From Streptomyces sp. Mut1 (lineage in GTDB: Bacteria; Actinomycetota; Actinomycetes; Streptomycetales; Streptomycetaceae): DNA of 64,000 bases. The notes under the pieces are model-generated. The model saw only the letters and a list, made by a program, of their open reading frames with translations, was not told the DNA's origin and searched no databases. A program made the position numbers and the translations under genes. This document shows, piece after piece, positions 28,783-37,375 of this stretch (the first letter of the stretch is position 1; each line of letters opens with the position of its first letter). The DNA is taken from contig NZ_CP120997.1 in NCBI RefSeq assembly GCF_030719295.1, forward strand, positions 4,661,501 through 4,725,500. The letters are read 5' to 3'.

Positions 28783-29373
28783 TCAGTGCTCATCGCTGTC
28801 TGTGGCGGCGATGGCGTTGTCGATGAGGGCGGCGGCGATGGCGGCGGCGGTGGGGAAGGCGTCGGCGTCGAGGACCCGCGTACGGGCCGCGGCGCCGTCG
28901 AGGAGCAGCGCGAGCTGCTCGCCGAGCCGTTCGGGGTCGGCGGCGCCGGCTTCGCGGGCGGTGTCGGCGAGCCGCGCGGCGACGGCGTTCTTGTAGTCGC
29001 GCGCGTACTGGGACGCGGGGTGCTGGGGGTCGTGGAGTTCGACGGCAGCGGCGATATAGGGGCACAGCGGTGTGGTGGGGGGGATCTCGAAGGCGGCGAG
29101 GAGCCGTTCGCGGGGTGTGAGGTCGGCGTGGTCGAGCACGCCGGACAGGACTGTGGGGTCGAACCGGCGCAGGTACTCGGCGACGAGTTCGTCCTTGCTG
29201 GAGAAGTGCTGGTAGGCCGTGCGCTTGGACACCTCGGCCGCCGCGCACAGCTGTTCCATGCCGGTGCGGTTGATGCCCTGCTCGCGGAACAGCCGCTGGG
29301 ACGCGCTGAGGATGCGCTCGCGGGCGCCCCGGCCGCGGCGGCGACCCGTGGGGCCTTTCTCCAACTCCGTCAT
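28783..29373 (-). CDS. TetR/AcrR-family regulator facing an SDR gene
   Basis: This 196-residue repressor has the TetR helix-turn-helix at about 30-60 (NRTGMEQLCAAAEVSKRTAYQHF) and a C-terminal domain with ERLGEQLALLLDGAAARTRV, typical of regulators of dehydrogenases and quinone- or aldehyde-handling genes. The ATG at 29373 gives a standard length. It is divergent from the SDR gene, and a perfect palindrome lies between them, so it probably represses the SDR operon and perhaps itself. The inducer is unknown. Confidence 0.9.
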   Translation of the reverse strand: MTELEKGPTGRRRGRGARERILSASQRLFREQGINRTGMEQLCAAAEVSKRTAYQHFSSKDELVAEYLRRFDPTVLSGVLDHADLTPRERLLAAFEIPPTTPLCPYIAAAVELHDPQHPASQYARDYKNAVAARLADTAREAGAADPERLGEQLALLLDGAAARTRVLDADAFPTAAAIAAALIDNAIAATDSDEH

Positions 29374-29416
29374 GGGCCCAGCGTACCGCAGGTGGGTAAC
29401 GACCGGTGTACATAGT

Positions 29417-29445
29417 TTGCGTCCCGGCCGCGCTCGCCGTACGTT
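29417..29445 (+). promoter_or_regulatory. Candidate promoter of the SDR operon
   Basis: TTGCGT (29417-29422) and TACGTT (29440-29445) are separated by exactly 17 bases. The -10 element overlaps the left arm of the palindrome at 29443, which is the geometry expected for repression by occlusion. The SDR start is 71 bases downstream of the -10 element. Confidence 0.5.
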
Positions 29446-29470
29446 AAGTACACGAGGCGGTGTACTTAAC
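29443..29470. promoter_or_regulatory. Perfect palindromic operator between TetR and SDR genes
   Basis: GTTAAGTACAC (29443-29453) and GTGTACTTAAC (29460-29470) form a perfect 11-bp inverted repeat with a 6-base spacer. It is AT-rich against a GC-rich background. A related half-site GTGTACATAG lies upstream at about 29406-29415. Size and place are typical of a TetR-family operator; the adjacent divergent TetR protein is the obvious candidate ligand. Confidence 0.8.
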
Positions 29471-29516
29471 CCGTCGTCCCAGGCACACCCGGCACCACCG
29501 ACCCAAGGGAATGATC

Positions 29517-30251
29517 ATGGGAAAGCTCGACGGCAAGGTCGCGGTCATCACCGGCGGCACCTCTGGCATGGCGCTGGCAGGCGCGAAGCTGTTCGTAGAA
29601 GAGGGAGCACATGTCTTCATCACCGGCCGTCGCCAGGACGCCCTGGACGAGGCCGTGAAGCAGATCGGCCGCAACGTCACCGGCGTCCAGGGCGACGCCG
29701 CCGACCTGGACGACCTGGACCGGCTGTACGACACCGTCAAGCGGGAGAAGGGAAGCCTCGACGTGCTGTGGGCCAGTGCCGGCGGAGGCGAGCCCGCCCC
29801 GCTCGGCGAGATCACCGAGGCCCAGTTCGACACCTGGTTCGGGCTCAACGCCCGCGGCACCCTGTTCACCGTCCAAAAGGCCCTGCCGCTCCTCAACGAC
29901 GGCGGCTCCATCCTCATGACCGGTTCCAACGCCTCCCTCGGCGCCTTCCCCGGCTGGAGCGTCTACGCCGGCAGCAAGGCCGTCCAGCAGGCATGGGCAC
30001 GCGTCTGGCTCAACGAGCTCAAGGACCGCCGCATCCGCGTCAACGTCCTGACCCCCGGCCAGGTCGCCACCGCCAAGCAGGCGGAACTCTTCGACGAGGC
30101 CACCAAGCGCCAGTTCGAGTCCCTCATCCCCCGCGGCCAGATGGGCCGCCCCGATGAAATCGCCACCGCCGCCCTCTTCCTCGCCTCCGACGACTCCAGC
30201 TACGTCAACGGCATGGAACTCGTCGCGGACGGCGGCACCACCGCCCTCTGA
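29517..30251 (+). CDS. Short-chain dehydrogenase/reductase
   Basis: This 244-residue oxidoreductase has a Rossmann fold and the classical SDR layout. The cofactor motif at 12-19 reads TGGTSGMA, where the last position is normally glycine. The active-site set is present: Ser137, Tyr150 and Lys154 (YAGSK), with the helix-4 Asn in GLNARG. The C-terminus has VNVLTPGQVATAK and YVNGMELVADGGTTAL. The ATG at 29517 is preferred over that at 29511 because AAGGGA is better spaced. It is the first gene after the palindromic operator and is followed 32 bases later by an NADP-binding protein. Confidence 0.92.
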   Translation: MGKLDGKVAVITGGTSGMALAGAKLFVEEGAHVFITGRRQDALDEAVKQIGRNVTGVQGDAADLDDLDRLYDTVKREKGSLDVLWASAGGGEPAPLGEITEAQFDTWFGLNARGTLFTVQKALPLLNDGGSILMTGSNASLGAFPGWSVYAGSKAVQQAWARVWLNELKDRRIRVNVLTPGQVATAKQAELFDEATKRQFESLIPRGQMGRPDEIATAALFLASDDSSYVNGMELVADGGTTAL

Positions 30252-30283
30252 ACCGAACCACCACAACCAGGACAGGACATCTC

Positions 30284-30913
30284 ATGAGCAGCATCAGCAT
30301 CAGCGTCATCGGCACCGGGAACATGGCCCGCACCATCGGCGCGCGGGCGATAGCGGGCGGCAACACCGTCGAGATCATGGGCCGCGACCGGTCCAAGGCT
30401 GCCGAGCTGGCCAAGGCTCTCGGCGACGGCGCCTCGCAGGGGGAATGGGGCGCGACCCCGGCCGGGGACATCGTCATCGTGGCCCTGTTGCACGACGGTG
30501 TCGTGCCGGTCGTCGCCCACTACGGAGACGCTCTCGCGGGCAAGGTCATCGTCGACATCAGCAACCCCTTCAACCCCACGTTCGACGGGCTGGCCCACCG
30601 TGAGGAGACCTCGATCGCGCAGGAAGCCGCCAAGGCGGCCCCGGCCGGCGCCGACGTGGTGAAGGCGTTCAACACCGTCTTCCGCCATGTCCTGGAGAAG
30701 GGTCGGCCCGACATCTTCATCGCCGGCGACAACGCCCAGGCCAAGGCACGTGTGGAGGCGTTCGTCGAAAGCCTGGGGATGCGCCCGCTGGACGTCGGCG
30801 GCCTGAAGATGGCGCACTGGCTGGAAGGGGCGGGCCTGATCACGGTGGGCCTCGCGAACCACGGGGTGGGGGGCTTGGACTTCGCCCTCGGCGTCGCAGA
30901 ACTTTCCGCCTGA
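30284..30913 (+). CDS. F420-dependent NADP reductase-like NAD(P)-binding protein
   Basis: This 209-residue protein resembles NADPH:F420 oxidoreductases and related NADP-binding proteins (NpdG type). The N-terminal Rossmann motif is VIGTGNMA, followed by GRDRSKAAELA, a typical NADP-phosphate-binding turn, and DISNPFNP and KAFNTVF later. It could reduce F420 with NADPH or act on another partner; the family contains both. It sits 32 bases after the SDR gene with GGACAGGACA upstream, so the two are likely one TetR-controlled operon. Confidence 0.8.
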   Translation: MSSISISVIGTGNMARTIGARAIAGGNTVEIMGRDRSKAAELAKALGDGASQGEWGATPAGDIVIVALLHDGVVPVVAHYGDALAGKVIVDISNPFNPTFDGLAHREETSIAQEAAKAAPAGADVVKAFNTVFRHVLEKGRPDIFIAGDNAQAKARVEAFVESLGMRPLDVGGLKMAHWLEGAGLITVGLANHGVGGLDFALGVAELSA

Positions 30914-30939
30914 GCGAAGCGGTCAAAGGTCTGCCCCGG

Positions 30940-30960
30940 CCACGGGCCCTCCCCCCGTGG
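30940..30960. terminator. Hairpin between convergent genes
   Basis: CCACGGG (30940-30946) and CCCGTGG (30954-30960) form a 7-bp stem with a C-rich 7-base loop, placed 27 bases after the reductase stop and before the convergent hydrolase end at 31032. It can terminate transcription from either side. Confidence 0.5.
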
Positions 30961-31031
30961 GTCTCACCTTCGACCCGGGCCCGCCTGTTCACCGGTCAGG
31001 AACTCGACCGCCACGATGCCCGGGAGATCGG

Positions 31032-31904
31032 TCAGGCGACAGCCGCCCCTTGCCGGGTCAGCCAGAAGTCGAGGAGCGCGGAGGCGGCCTCGGCGGGGCG
31101 GTGGACGTTGGGGGAGTGGCCGCCGCCCTCGATCCGGACGAACGCGGCGCCCAGCCGGTGGGCCATGCGCTCGACGGCGTCGGGGGCCCAGGTCTCGTCG
31201 GGGGTACCGGAGACCACCGAGAGGGGAACGCCCGTCCCGGCCAGCGCTTCGGTGGTGTCCGTCTCGTCCAGCATGTGGCGGGCGAGGGCGGCGAGTTGGC
31301 TCGGGCTGTTGGCCAGCCACCGCAGTTCGAGGAAGCGTTCGACGTCCGGGGGAGTCGTCGTGTCCTTGGTGCGGACGAAGGGCCACATCTCGGCCAGGGG
31401 CATCGAGCCGATGACGGACAGGAGGAGGTTGAGCCGTTCCTGCTGCCAGGGGGAGACGCCGGCGGGCCCGAAGTTCATGAGCGTCGCCGACGCCCAGAGG
31501 CCCGGGTCTCCCCCGGTCGCGATGGCGGCCGCGCGGACGAGGCTGCCGCCGTAGGAATGACCCAGGAGATGGACGGGGCCCGCGTCCAGCGCGCGGGTGA
31601 CGGCGACGAGATCGGCGGCGAGGTCGTCACGGGCGTACGAGGGGGCGGGCGAGGCGTCGCCCGTCTCGTACTGGCCCCGGCAGTCGACGGCCACGACGCG
31701 TACGCCGCCGGCGCTGAGCGCGGGCAGCATGGGGAGGAAGTCCTCCTTGCTGCCCATGAAACCCGGGACGAGCAGCGCGGTGCCCCGCACCGGGGACGAC
31801 GGTCCGGTGGGCGGGACGTCCAGCGCGGCGAAGACGCCCCGCCCGGTCCGCAGCCGCACCGGGCGCGCGTGGTCCGGGGCTTCCAGGCTCAGCAACTGGC
31901 TCAT
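31032..31904 (-). CDS. Alpha/beta-fold hydrolase
   Basis: This 290-residue protein has the alpha/beta hydrolase pattern: oxyanion-side LLVPGFMGSKEDF, the nucleophile elbow GHSYGG, a late acidic residue in VVSGTPDETW and the catalytic His in EGGGHSPNVHRP. The start at 31904 is preferred because TATCAT lies seven bases upstream of this ATG, the spacing of a leaderless transcript; an in-frame ATG eight codons earlier is possible. Substrate is unknown; the family includes esterases, lipases and haloperoxidase-like enzymes. Confidence 0.85.
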   Translation of the reverse strand: MSQLLSLEAPDHARPVRLRTGRGVFAALDVPPTGPSSPVRGTALLVPGFMGSKEDFLPMLPALSAGGVRVVAVDCRGQYETGDASPAPSYARDDLAADLVAVTRALDAGPVHLLGHSYGGSLVRAAAIATGGDPGLWASATLMNFGPAGVSPWQQERLNLLLSVIGSMPLAEMWPFVRTKDTTTPPDVERFLELRWLANSPSQLAALARHMLDETDTTEALAGTGVPLSVVSGTPDETWAPDAVERMAHRLGAAFVRIEGGGHSPNVHRPAEAASALLDFWLTRQGAAVA

Positions 31905-32003
31905 GGACAGAATGATAGGCACGGCCATGAGGCGGTCCCGGCGCTGTTCGAACGCCGTCAGAAACACAACCCGGCCGGTTCGAGGCGGAGTTCGAAGCCC
32001 GCT

Positions 32004-32465
32004 CTACCCTTCGGGTTCCGTCCTCGGCTCCGGCACCCGGACCGGCTCGGCACGATGCCAGCCGCCGAAGCGCCCGAGGGCCTTCCAGAACCCCTTCTCG
32101 CTGTTGCGCTCGGTCTGCCGGCTGGACTCCCAGGTGAGGATGGGCCGCCCGTAGACCTGGCGCGACAGATCGTTGACGTCGTCCTCGATGAGCCGCAGGT
32201 GCGAGCCCAGCCGCTGGATGCCGTCGTTGCTGTCCCGCAGATACAGGTACGCGATGAGGAGGACGAGCCCGACGACCAGGACCCGCCAGAGGCCGAGGCC
32301 ACTGCCGAGCGTGGCCGCGATGGCGGTGGCCGCGCCCGCGTACCCGGCCAACTGCTGCCGCGCCCCGATCCGCTGGACGACCTCGGACCGCAGGGACTCG
32401 TACTCCCTCATCCTGAGGCCGATGACCTCGATGATCTGCTCGCGCTCGCTCGTACTCCCGCTCAC
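32004..32465 (-). CDS. Small membrane protein of unknown function
   Basis: This encodes 153 residues. An N-terminal charged helix (REQIIEVIGLRMREYESLRS) is followed by two hydrophobic segments at about 45-85 (TAIAATLGSGLGLWRVLVVG and LVLLIAYLYLRD), then a charged cytoplasmic tail. The GTG at 32465 is chosen because GAGGAGG lies just upstream; a longer frame has shadow composition. I do not recognise the family. It lies between two hydrolase genes on the same strand, about 100 and 180 bases from them. Confidence 0.65.
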   Translation of the reverse strand: MSGSTSEREQIIEVIGLRMREYESLRSEVVQRIGARQQLAGYAGAATAIAATLGSGLGLWRVLVVGLVLLIAYLYLRDSNDGIQRLGSHLRLIEDDVNDLSRQVYGRPILTWESSRQTERNSEKGFWKALGRFGGWHRAEPVRVPEPRTEPEG

Positions 32466-32643
32466 GGGCACCTCCTCGCCGCTGAGGATGTATGCCCATC
32501 CACGAAGCGGGCCACGCGCGGCCGGCCGGCGGCCTGGGGAGGGGCGAGTCACGGCGGGTGGCGTCCTGTCGGGGTCGAGGCCGGCGCCCCAACGATCCGG
32601 CAGGCCGGCCACCGTGCCCCCGGCCCCGGAGCGCACCGGGCCG

Positions 32644-33591
32644 TTACTCGCCCGGTGGCCCTCCGGACACGCCCGCACTGTCCGGCCGCGACTGGCGGGC
32701 CGCCAGGTCGCCGACCTGGTGGGCGATGTCGGTCCACAGGGCGGCGGGGAGGTCGTGGCCGACGCCCGGGTAGGTCACCAGGCGGGCGCCGGCGATGGCG
32801 CGGGCGGTGGCGCGGCCCGCGCCGACACGCAGGATCGGGTCCTGCTCGCCGTGCAGGACCAGGGCGGGGCTGCGTAGCTCCTTGAGCCTGGGGCCGTGCC
32901 ACTGGGCTCCGATCTGGCGGCTCTGCGCCTTGGTGTCGCGCGGGCCGCTGTCCACGTCGGCCTCGACCCAGGCGCGGGCGGCGGCCTCGTCGAAGGGGTA
33001 GCCGGGGGAGGCGACGCCGCGCCAGACGGCGAGGGCGGCCTCGATTTCGCCCTCGCGTCCCTCGGGGAACTTGGTCCGGGCGAGCTTGGCGAGCAGGCCG
33101 AAACGCAGGTAGCGCAGGACCCCCGGACCGGAGGTGTCGCTGGGCAGGGCCGCCGAGGAGGTGACGCTGAGCACCCGGTGGGGGTGTCGCAGCGCGATCC
33201 GCTGGGCGATCGCGCCGCCCAGCGAATGGCCGAAGACGTGCGCTCGCTCCCAGCCGAGTTCGTCCATCACGGCGATGGCGTCGTCGGTCATGTCCTCGGA
33301 GGTGTAGGCGTCCCCGCGCTTGCCGAACAGGGCCTTGAAGGGGTTGGTGGTGGCGGTGTCCGGCATCCGGGTCGACTCGCCGGCGTCGCGCTGGTCGTAG
33401 CGGGCCACGGCGAACCCGGCGTCCGCGAAGGCCCGGCACAGTCCGGCCGGCCACCAGAACCGGGCGACGGCCAAGCCCATGATGAGCAGCAGCGGTTCCC
33501 CCTCGGAGCCATTCAGTTGGTCGAAGGCCACGCGCACGTCGCCGTTGTGCGCGTACCGGGTCGGCGTCCACTCCTGCTGCGGCTGGGGCAT
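32644..33591 (-). CDS. Alpha/beta hydrolase, probably TetR-controlled
   Basis: This 315-residue alpha/beta hydrolase has the elements LLLIMGLAVARFWWP, YDQRDAGEST, the nucleophile elbow FGHSLGGAIAQ, LHGEQDPI for the acid and GVGHDLP for the His. It resembles the EstX/DhaA-like esterase groups often annotated in Streptomyces near TetR genes. AAAGGGAG precedes the ATG. It is divergent from a TetR gene with two operator-like repeats between them, so expression is probably induced by its own substrate or product. Confidence 0.88.
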   Translation of the reverse strand: MPQPQQEWTPTRYAHNGDVRVAFDQLNGSEGEPLLLIMGLAVARFWWPAGLCRAFADAGFAVARYDQRDAGESTRMPDTATTNPFKALFGKRGDAYTSEDMTDDAIAVMDELGWERAHVFGHSLGGAIAQRIALRHPHRVLSVTSSAALPSDTSGPGVLRYLRFGLLAKLARTKFPEGREGEIEAALAVWRGVASPGYPFDEAAARAWVEADVDSGPRDTKAQSRQIGAQWHGPRLKELRSPALVLHGEQDPILRVGAGRATARAIAGARLVTYPGVGHDLPAALWTDIAHQVGDLAARQSRPDSAGVSGGPPGE

Positions 33592-33618
33592 GTCGGCTCC
33601 CTTTCACTTACTGCCTTA

Positions 33619-33637
33619 CTGCGATCGTTGTTCGCAG
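33619..33637. promoter_or_regulatory. Operator 1 of a tandem pair
   Basis: The 19-bp site begins CTGCGA and ends TCGCAG, a perfect inverted repeat with a 7-base core; with the flanking A and T it extends to seven bases per arm. It lies in the 96-base gap between the divergent hydrolase and TetR genes and overlaps a possible -35 element TTGTTC at 33628-33633. Confidence 0.75.
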
Positions 33638-33655
33638 TGCATGTGGCCTAAGATA

Positions 33656-33674
33656 CTGCATACGTCGTTCGCAG
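33656..33674. promoter_or_regulatory. Operator 2 of a tandem pair
   Basis: This second 19-bp site matches operator 1 at 15 of 19 positions, in the same orientation and 37 bases away. Its left arm is altered (CTGCATA), its right arm TCGTTCGCAG-like part is kept. It overlaps a possible -10 element GATACT at 33652-33657 and ends 13 bases before the TetR start. Confidence 0.7.
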
Positions 33675-33687
33675 AAAAGGAGGGGTC

Positions 33688-34470
33688 ATGACCGAGCCGT
33701 CCGCCCGCAGCATCTGGCTGCGCCCCGCACGTGCCGGACGCGGTCCGGCGCCCACGTTCGACCGCGACCGCATCGCCGCCGCCGGGGTCGCCCTGGCCGA
33801 CGCGGACGGCCTGCCCGCCGTCACCATGCGGGCCGTGGCGGTCGCCCTCGGGGCCGGACCGGCGTCCCTCTACCGGTACGTGGCCACCCGCGACGAACTG
33901 CTCGAATTGATGATCGACCAGGTCAACGGCGAGATCTCCTACGCCGGGCTCGGCTCCGGACACTGGCTCGACGACCTGCTCGCCCTGGCCCGGCAGAGCA
34001 GGGGCGTCTACCTCGCGCACCCATGGCTGCTCGACGCGACCGCGACCAGGACCCCGATGGGGCCGCACACGGTCACCTACCTGGAACATGCCCTGGCCGC
34101 GCTCGCCGGCCTCGACGCCAGTCCCCGGACCAAACTGGAGGCCATCGCCGTCCTCAGCGCCGTCGTCTCCACTCTGACCCGCGCCGAGGTGACCCAGCAG
34201 CTCGCCGGGCAGACCATCCCGCAGTGGCAGCAGGCCGAGGCGGAATACCTCACCCAGGTCGCCATGGCGGGCCACCACCCGCACCTCGCCGCCGCCCTGA
34301 TCGGGCAGCCGCCCGAGGCCGAGGACTCCCCGGACTCGCTCCTGGCCCGCATCCTCACCCGCGTACTCACCGGGCTCCTTCAGCCCGACGGCATCCAAGC
34401 GGACTCCGTGCGCGGCGGCGCGGCGGCGGAGCCGCCCGTGGCCGGTCCGGGGGCGGCCGCGACCCCCTGA
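33688..34470 (+). CDS. TetR-family regulator of the divergent hydrolase
   Basis: This 260-residue repressor has an N-terminal extension, a helix-turn-helix at about 28-75 (TMRAVAVALGAGPASLYRYV) and a C-terminal domain of the TetR_C_1 kind (LAHPWLLDATATRTPMGPH, YLEHALAALAGL). AAAAGGAGGGG lies immediately upstream of the ATG, a very strong ribosome site. Two near-identical 19-bp repeats in the short divergent spacer are its probable binding sites, which would couple its own expression to that of the hydrolase. Confidence 0.9.
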   Translation: MTEPSARSIWLRPARAGRGPAPTFDRDRIAAAGVALADADGLPAVTMRAVAVALGAGPASLYRYVATRDELLELMIDQVNGEISYAGLGSGHWLDDLLALARQSRGVYLAHPWLLDATATRTPMGPHTVTYLEHALAALAGLDASPRTKLEAIAVLSAVVSTLTRAEVTQQLAGQTIPQWQQAEAEYLTQVAMAGHHPHLAAALIGQPPEAEDSPDSLLARILTRVLTGLLQPDGIQADSVRGGAAAEPPVAGPGAAATP

Positions 34471-34535
34471 TGTCTCATCGGTGGGGGTGCGGTCGCCCCC
34501 GAAGGGCCTTCGGCGTCGGCCACTAGGGTTCGGCC

Positions 34536-35318
34536 ATGTCTCCGTCCGCTGTTCCGAAGAAACGCACGCTCGCCGAGGAGTTGTCGCTGCTACGACAGCG
34601 GCAGCGCGACCGCAGGCGGCGGTTGGCCACGGCTGCCGGGGCCGGACTCGCCGTGATCGTCGGAGGGGTGTGGCCTCTTCTGGGCGCGGGGCTCCAACCG
34701 GGCGGCCACGCGCCCATGCCCATATGCGCCATCGGCAGCACCGCGCTGCGCGCCGACGTGGACGCCGACGGGCGCCCGGACGAGATCCGCGGCCTGAACC
34801 GCGAGGGCGCCGGCTCGGTGGTCTTCCGGAGGGGCGGTGACCTCACCACTGTCCGCGTCGACGACGCCCGCGGGTTCTGGCCGAAGCTGCGCGGCGCACC
34901 GAAGGAGGACATGGCGACGCGGGGGACCTTCGGCGACTTCGACGGTGACGGGTACCTCGATCTGGCGCTCTTCTACAGCCAGCGCGACGAGGGCGACAGC
35001 CCGCGGGACAGCATGCTGGTGCACGAGGTGCGCTACGGGCCCCTCGCCCGCGACCTGAGCAGCGACCGGACCGGCCCCATCCGCATAGGGTGGTCGGCGT
35101 TCGTGTACGGGGTGTGGACCACCGACACCGACCACGACGGCCGCGCTGAGCTTCAGGTCTCCCAGTCGGAAGGGGACGGCATGGCCGCCCGCCATGTCGG
35201 CCGTCAGCACGGTGACGGGATCTCCGTGAGCGACGACGACGCCGACTTGTACGCGGGGGCGGACTGGCCCGAGCCGGAGCTCGGGCGGCTCGACTTCCCC
35301 GCCTGCGCGGCCCGCTAG
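34536..35318 (+). CDS. Membrane-anchored protein with FG-GAP/VCBS-like calcium motifs
   Basis: This 260-residue protein has a basic N-terminal segment (RQRQRDRRRR), one membrane helix at about 32-52 (LATAAGAGLAVIVGGVWPLLG), and an extracytoplasmic part with three Asp-rich loops: DVDADGRPDEI, DFDGDGYLDLALF and DTDHDGRAELQV. These match the DxDxDG calcium-binding loops of FG-GAP/VCBS repeats, which form small beta-propellers or partial ones. No enzyme motif is seen. Its stop codon lies within the left arm of a hairpin. Function unknown. Confidence 0.75.
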   Translation: MSPSAVPKKRTLAEELSLLRQRQRDRRRRLATAAGAGLAVIVGGVWPLLGAGLQPGGHAPMPICAIGSTALRADVDADGRPDEIRGLNREGAGSVVFRRGGDLTTVRVDDARGFWPKLRGAPKEDMATRGTFGDFDGDGYLDLALFYSQRDEGDSPRDSMLVHEVRYGPLARDLSSDRTGPIRIGWSAFVYGVWTTDTDHDGRAELQVSQSEGDGMAARHVGRQHGDGISVSDDDADLYAGADWPEPELGRLDFPACAAR

Positions 35319-35352
35319 GGCCTGTCCGACTCGTCGCGACGACAGGTCCTAG
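35315..35352. terminator. Hairpin overlapping a stop codon
   Basis: A 12-bp stem (35315-35326 with 35341-35352) with one G-U pair closes a 14-base loop. It includes the stop codon of the preceding gene and ends ten bases before the truncated WYL frame. It can act as a terminator; it could also be the relic end of an inserted element, since it borders a broken gene. Confidence 0.55.
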
Positions 35353-35361
35353 CAGCCCCGC

Positions 35362-36078
<717 letters not shown>

Positions 36079-36098
36079 ACCCTGCGGGCCAACACGCT

Positions 36099-37163
36099 TC
36101 AGCGCGGGACGGCCAGCGCGTCGACCAGTTGCCGGGCGCGTGTCCCCTCACCGAGGAGCGCCTCCACCAGCGGGCCCGTGCCCGGATCGGCGGTGGCCTG
36201 CTCCTTCGTCCGGTCCGGGGTGCTCGTCTCGTCGGTGTACTGCTCGACGGGGTGGGGGTCGGCCGTCAGATGGAGCCGGTCATCGGCGGTCAGGGCCCTG
36301 TGGACCGAGGCGTAGTCGATGCCCAGACCGGCCAGCCGCTCGCCGCCCGCGTACCGGGAACCGGTGTCCGGGGCGTTCTCCCGCGCCAGGTGCGGGTACC
36401 GGAGCGCGACCTCGTGCGTGGCGAGCACCGCGAGCAGCACGTGCTCGGTGCCCACCGCGGTGCCGCCGAGGCGGTGCGCCTGCTCGTAGGTCTCCATGCG
36501 CACCCACCAGGCGGGTCGCGCCGCCCAGTTGACTCCGCTCAGCTTGAAGAGCAACCGCATCCACAGAGGTGTCCGGCGACGGTAGGTGCTGTGTCCGAGC
36601 AGGATGTCGCGGGTCGGGTGCAGGAGCGGATCGAGGCCGTCGTCCCGGCTGTCCTCCGTGGTCCCCGCGCTTCCGGTTGTTGCGGTGTCCGCGTCGAGGC
36701 GGGCCAGCACGGCTTGCGGTGAGACCTCGCAGGCACCCAGCATCTCCACCGCGCGGTTGTCCTCCCGCAGCAGCCCGCGCAGCAGGTGCTCGGCGCCGAA
36801 CTTTCCGGCGCCCTCCTGTTCGGCCTCCTCCCGCGCGGCGGTCAGGGCTCGGGCCGCCGCGCCGGTGTAGCGCCTGTGCGGCTCGCCCTCCTCGCCCAGG
36901 ACGTCCCTCTCGGTGACGGCTTGGGCCGCGCCGTCGTCCGTGCTCCACGCGGTGTCGTGGTCCGGCCGGGCCCGGAGCACCGACAGCAGCGCGACCTTGG
37001 TCAGCCCCTCGGCCGCCAGCGCCTTCCGGGCGGCGCCTCTGGCCGTGGCGATCCCGGCCAGCAGGTGCTGGCTGCCTATGGGTCCTTCGGCGTCCGTCCG
37101 GGCACCGCGCGCGGCCCCCAGGATTCCCGTGACGGCCCAGTCCGGCGACGTGGTCGCTCCCAT
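36099..37163 (-). CDS. Clp N-terminal (Clp-R) repeat protein without an AAA domain
   Basis: This 354-residue protein carries Clp-R-type repeats but no ATPase. Three copies of the pattern can be seen: PIGSQHLLAGI near residue 28, FGAEHLLRGLL near 122 and VGTEHVLLAVL near 239, each followed by a short helix pair. In ClpA/ClpC this domain binds adaptors and substrates. A segment with LWMRLLFKL and WAARPAWWV between repeats 2 and 3 is aromatic and may touch the membrane. Such proteins are widespread in Streptomyces, usually with unknown roles. AGAGGAA precedes the ATG. Confidence 0.82.
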   Translation of the reverse strand: MGATTSPDWAVTGILGAARGARTDAEGPIGSQHLLAGIATARGAARKALAAEGLTKVALLSVLRARPDHDTAWSTDDGAAQAVTERDVLGEEGEPHRRYTGAAARALTAAREEAEQEGAGKFGAEHLLRGLLREDNRAVEMLGACEVSPQAVLARLDADTATTGSAGTTEDSRDDGLDPLLHPTRDILLGHSTYRRRTPLWMRLLFKLSGVNWAARPAWWVRMETYEQAHRLGGTAVGTEHVLLAVLATHEVALRYPHLARENAPDTGSRYAGGERLAGLGIDYASVHRALTADDRLHLTADPHPVEQYTDETSTPDRTKEQATADPGTGPLVEALLGEGTRARQLVDALAVPR

Positions 37164-37375
37164 GCGGTGTTCCTCTTCTCGGTGGTCCTGCGCACCACTC
37201 TTCCCGCCGGACGACGGCGCTTCGTCAGCCCCTCGAAGGATCTCCGCCCTCCGCCTTTGGGATGCCCCCGGCGCGGACCGAGCCGGAATGACCGGCCGTC
37301 AGTGCGGCCCGTCAGCAGGCGTCCTGGCGTCCGACGTGGTCCGCGGCGGCCTCCGCGAACGCCTTCAGGGCCTCG
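37164..37375. other. Spacer without a convincing gene
   Basis: These 212 bases lie between the VOC gene end and the Clp-R gene start region. On the minus strand, just after the VOC stop, a frame reads EALKAFAEAAADHVGRQDAC then stop at 37312, which looks like an ordinary protein tail but has no start of its own. It may be the remnant of a longer 3' coding part lost by a frameshift. Confidence 0.35.

Noticed and set aside
35315..35352. Insertion sequence end
   Set aside because: A hairpin beside a broken gene hinted at an IS, but there is no transposase frame or target duplication, so it is listed only as a hairpin.
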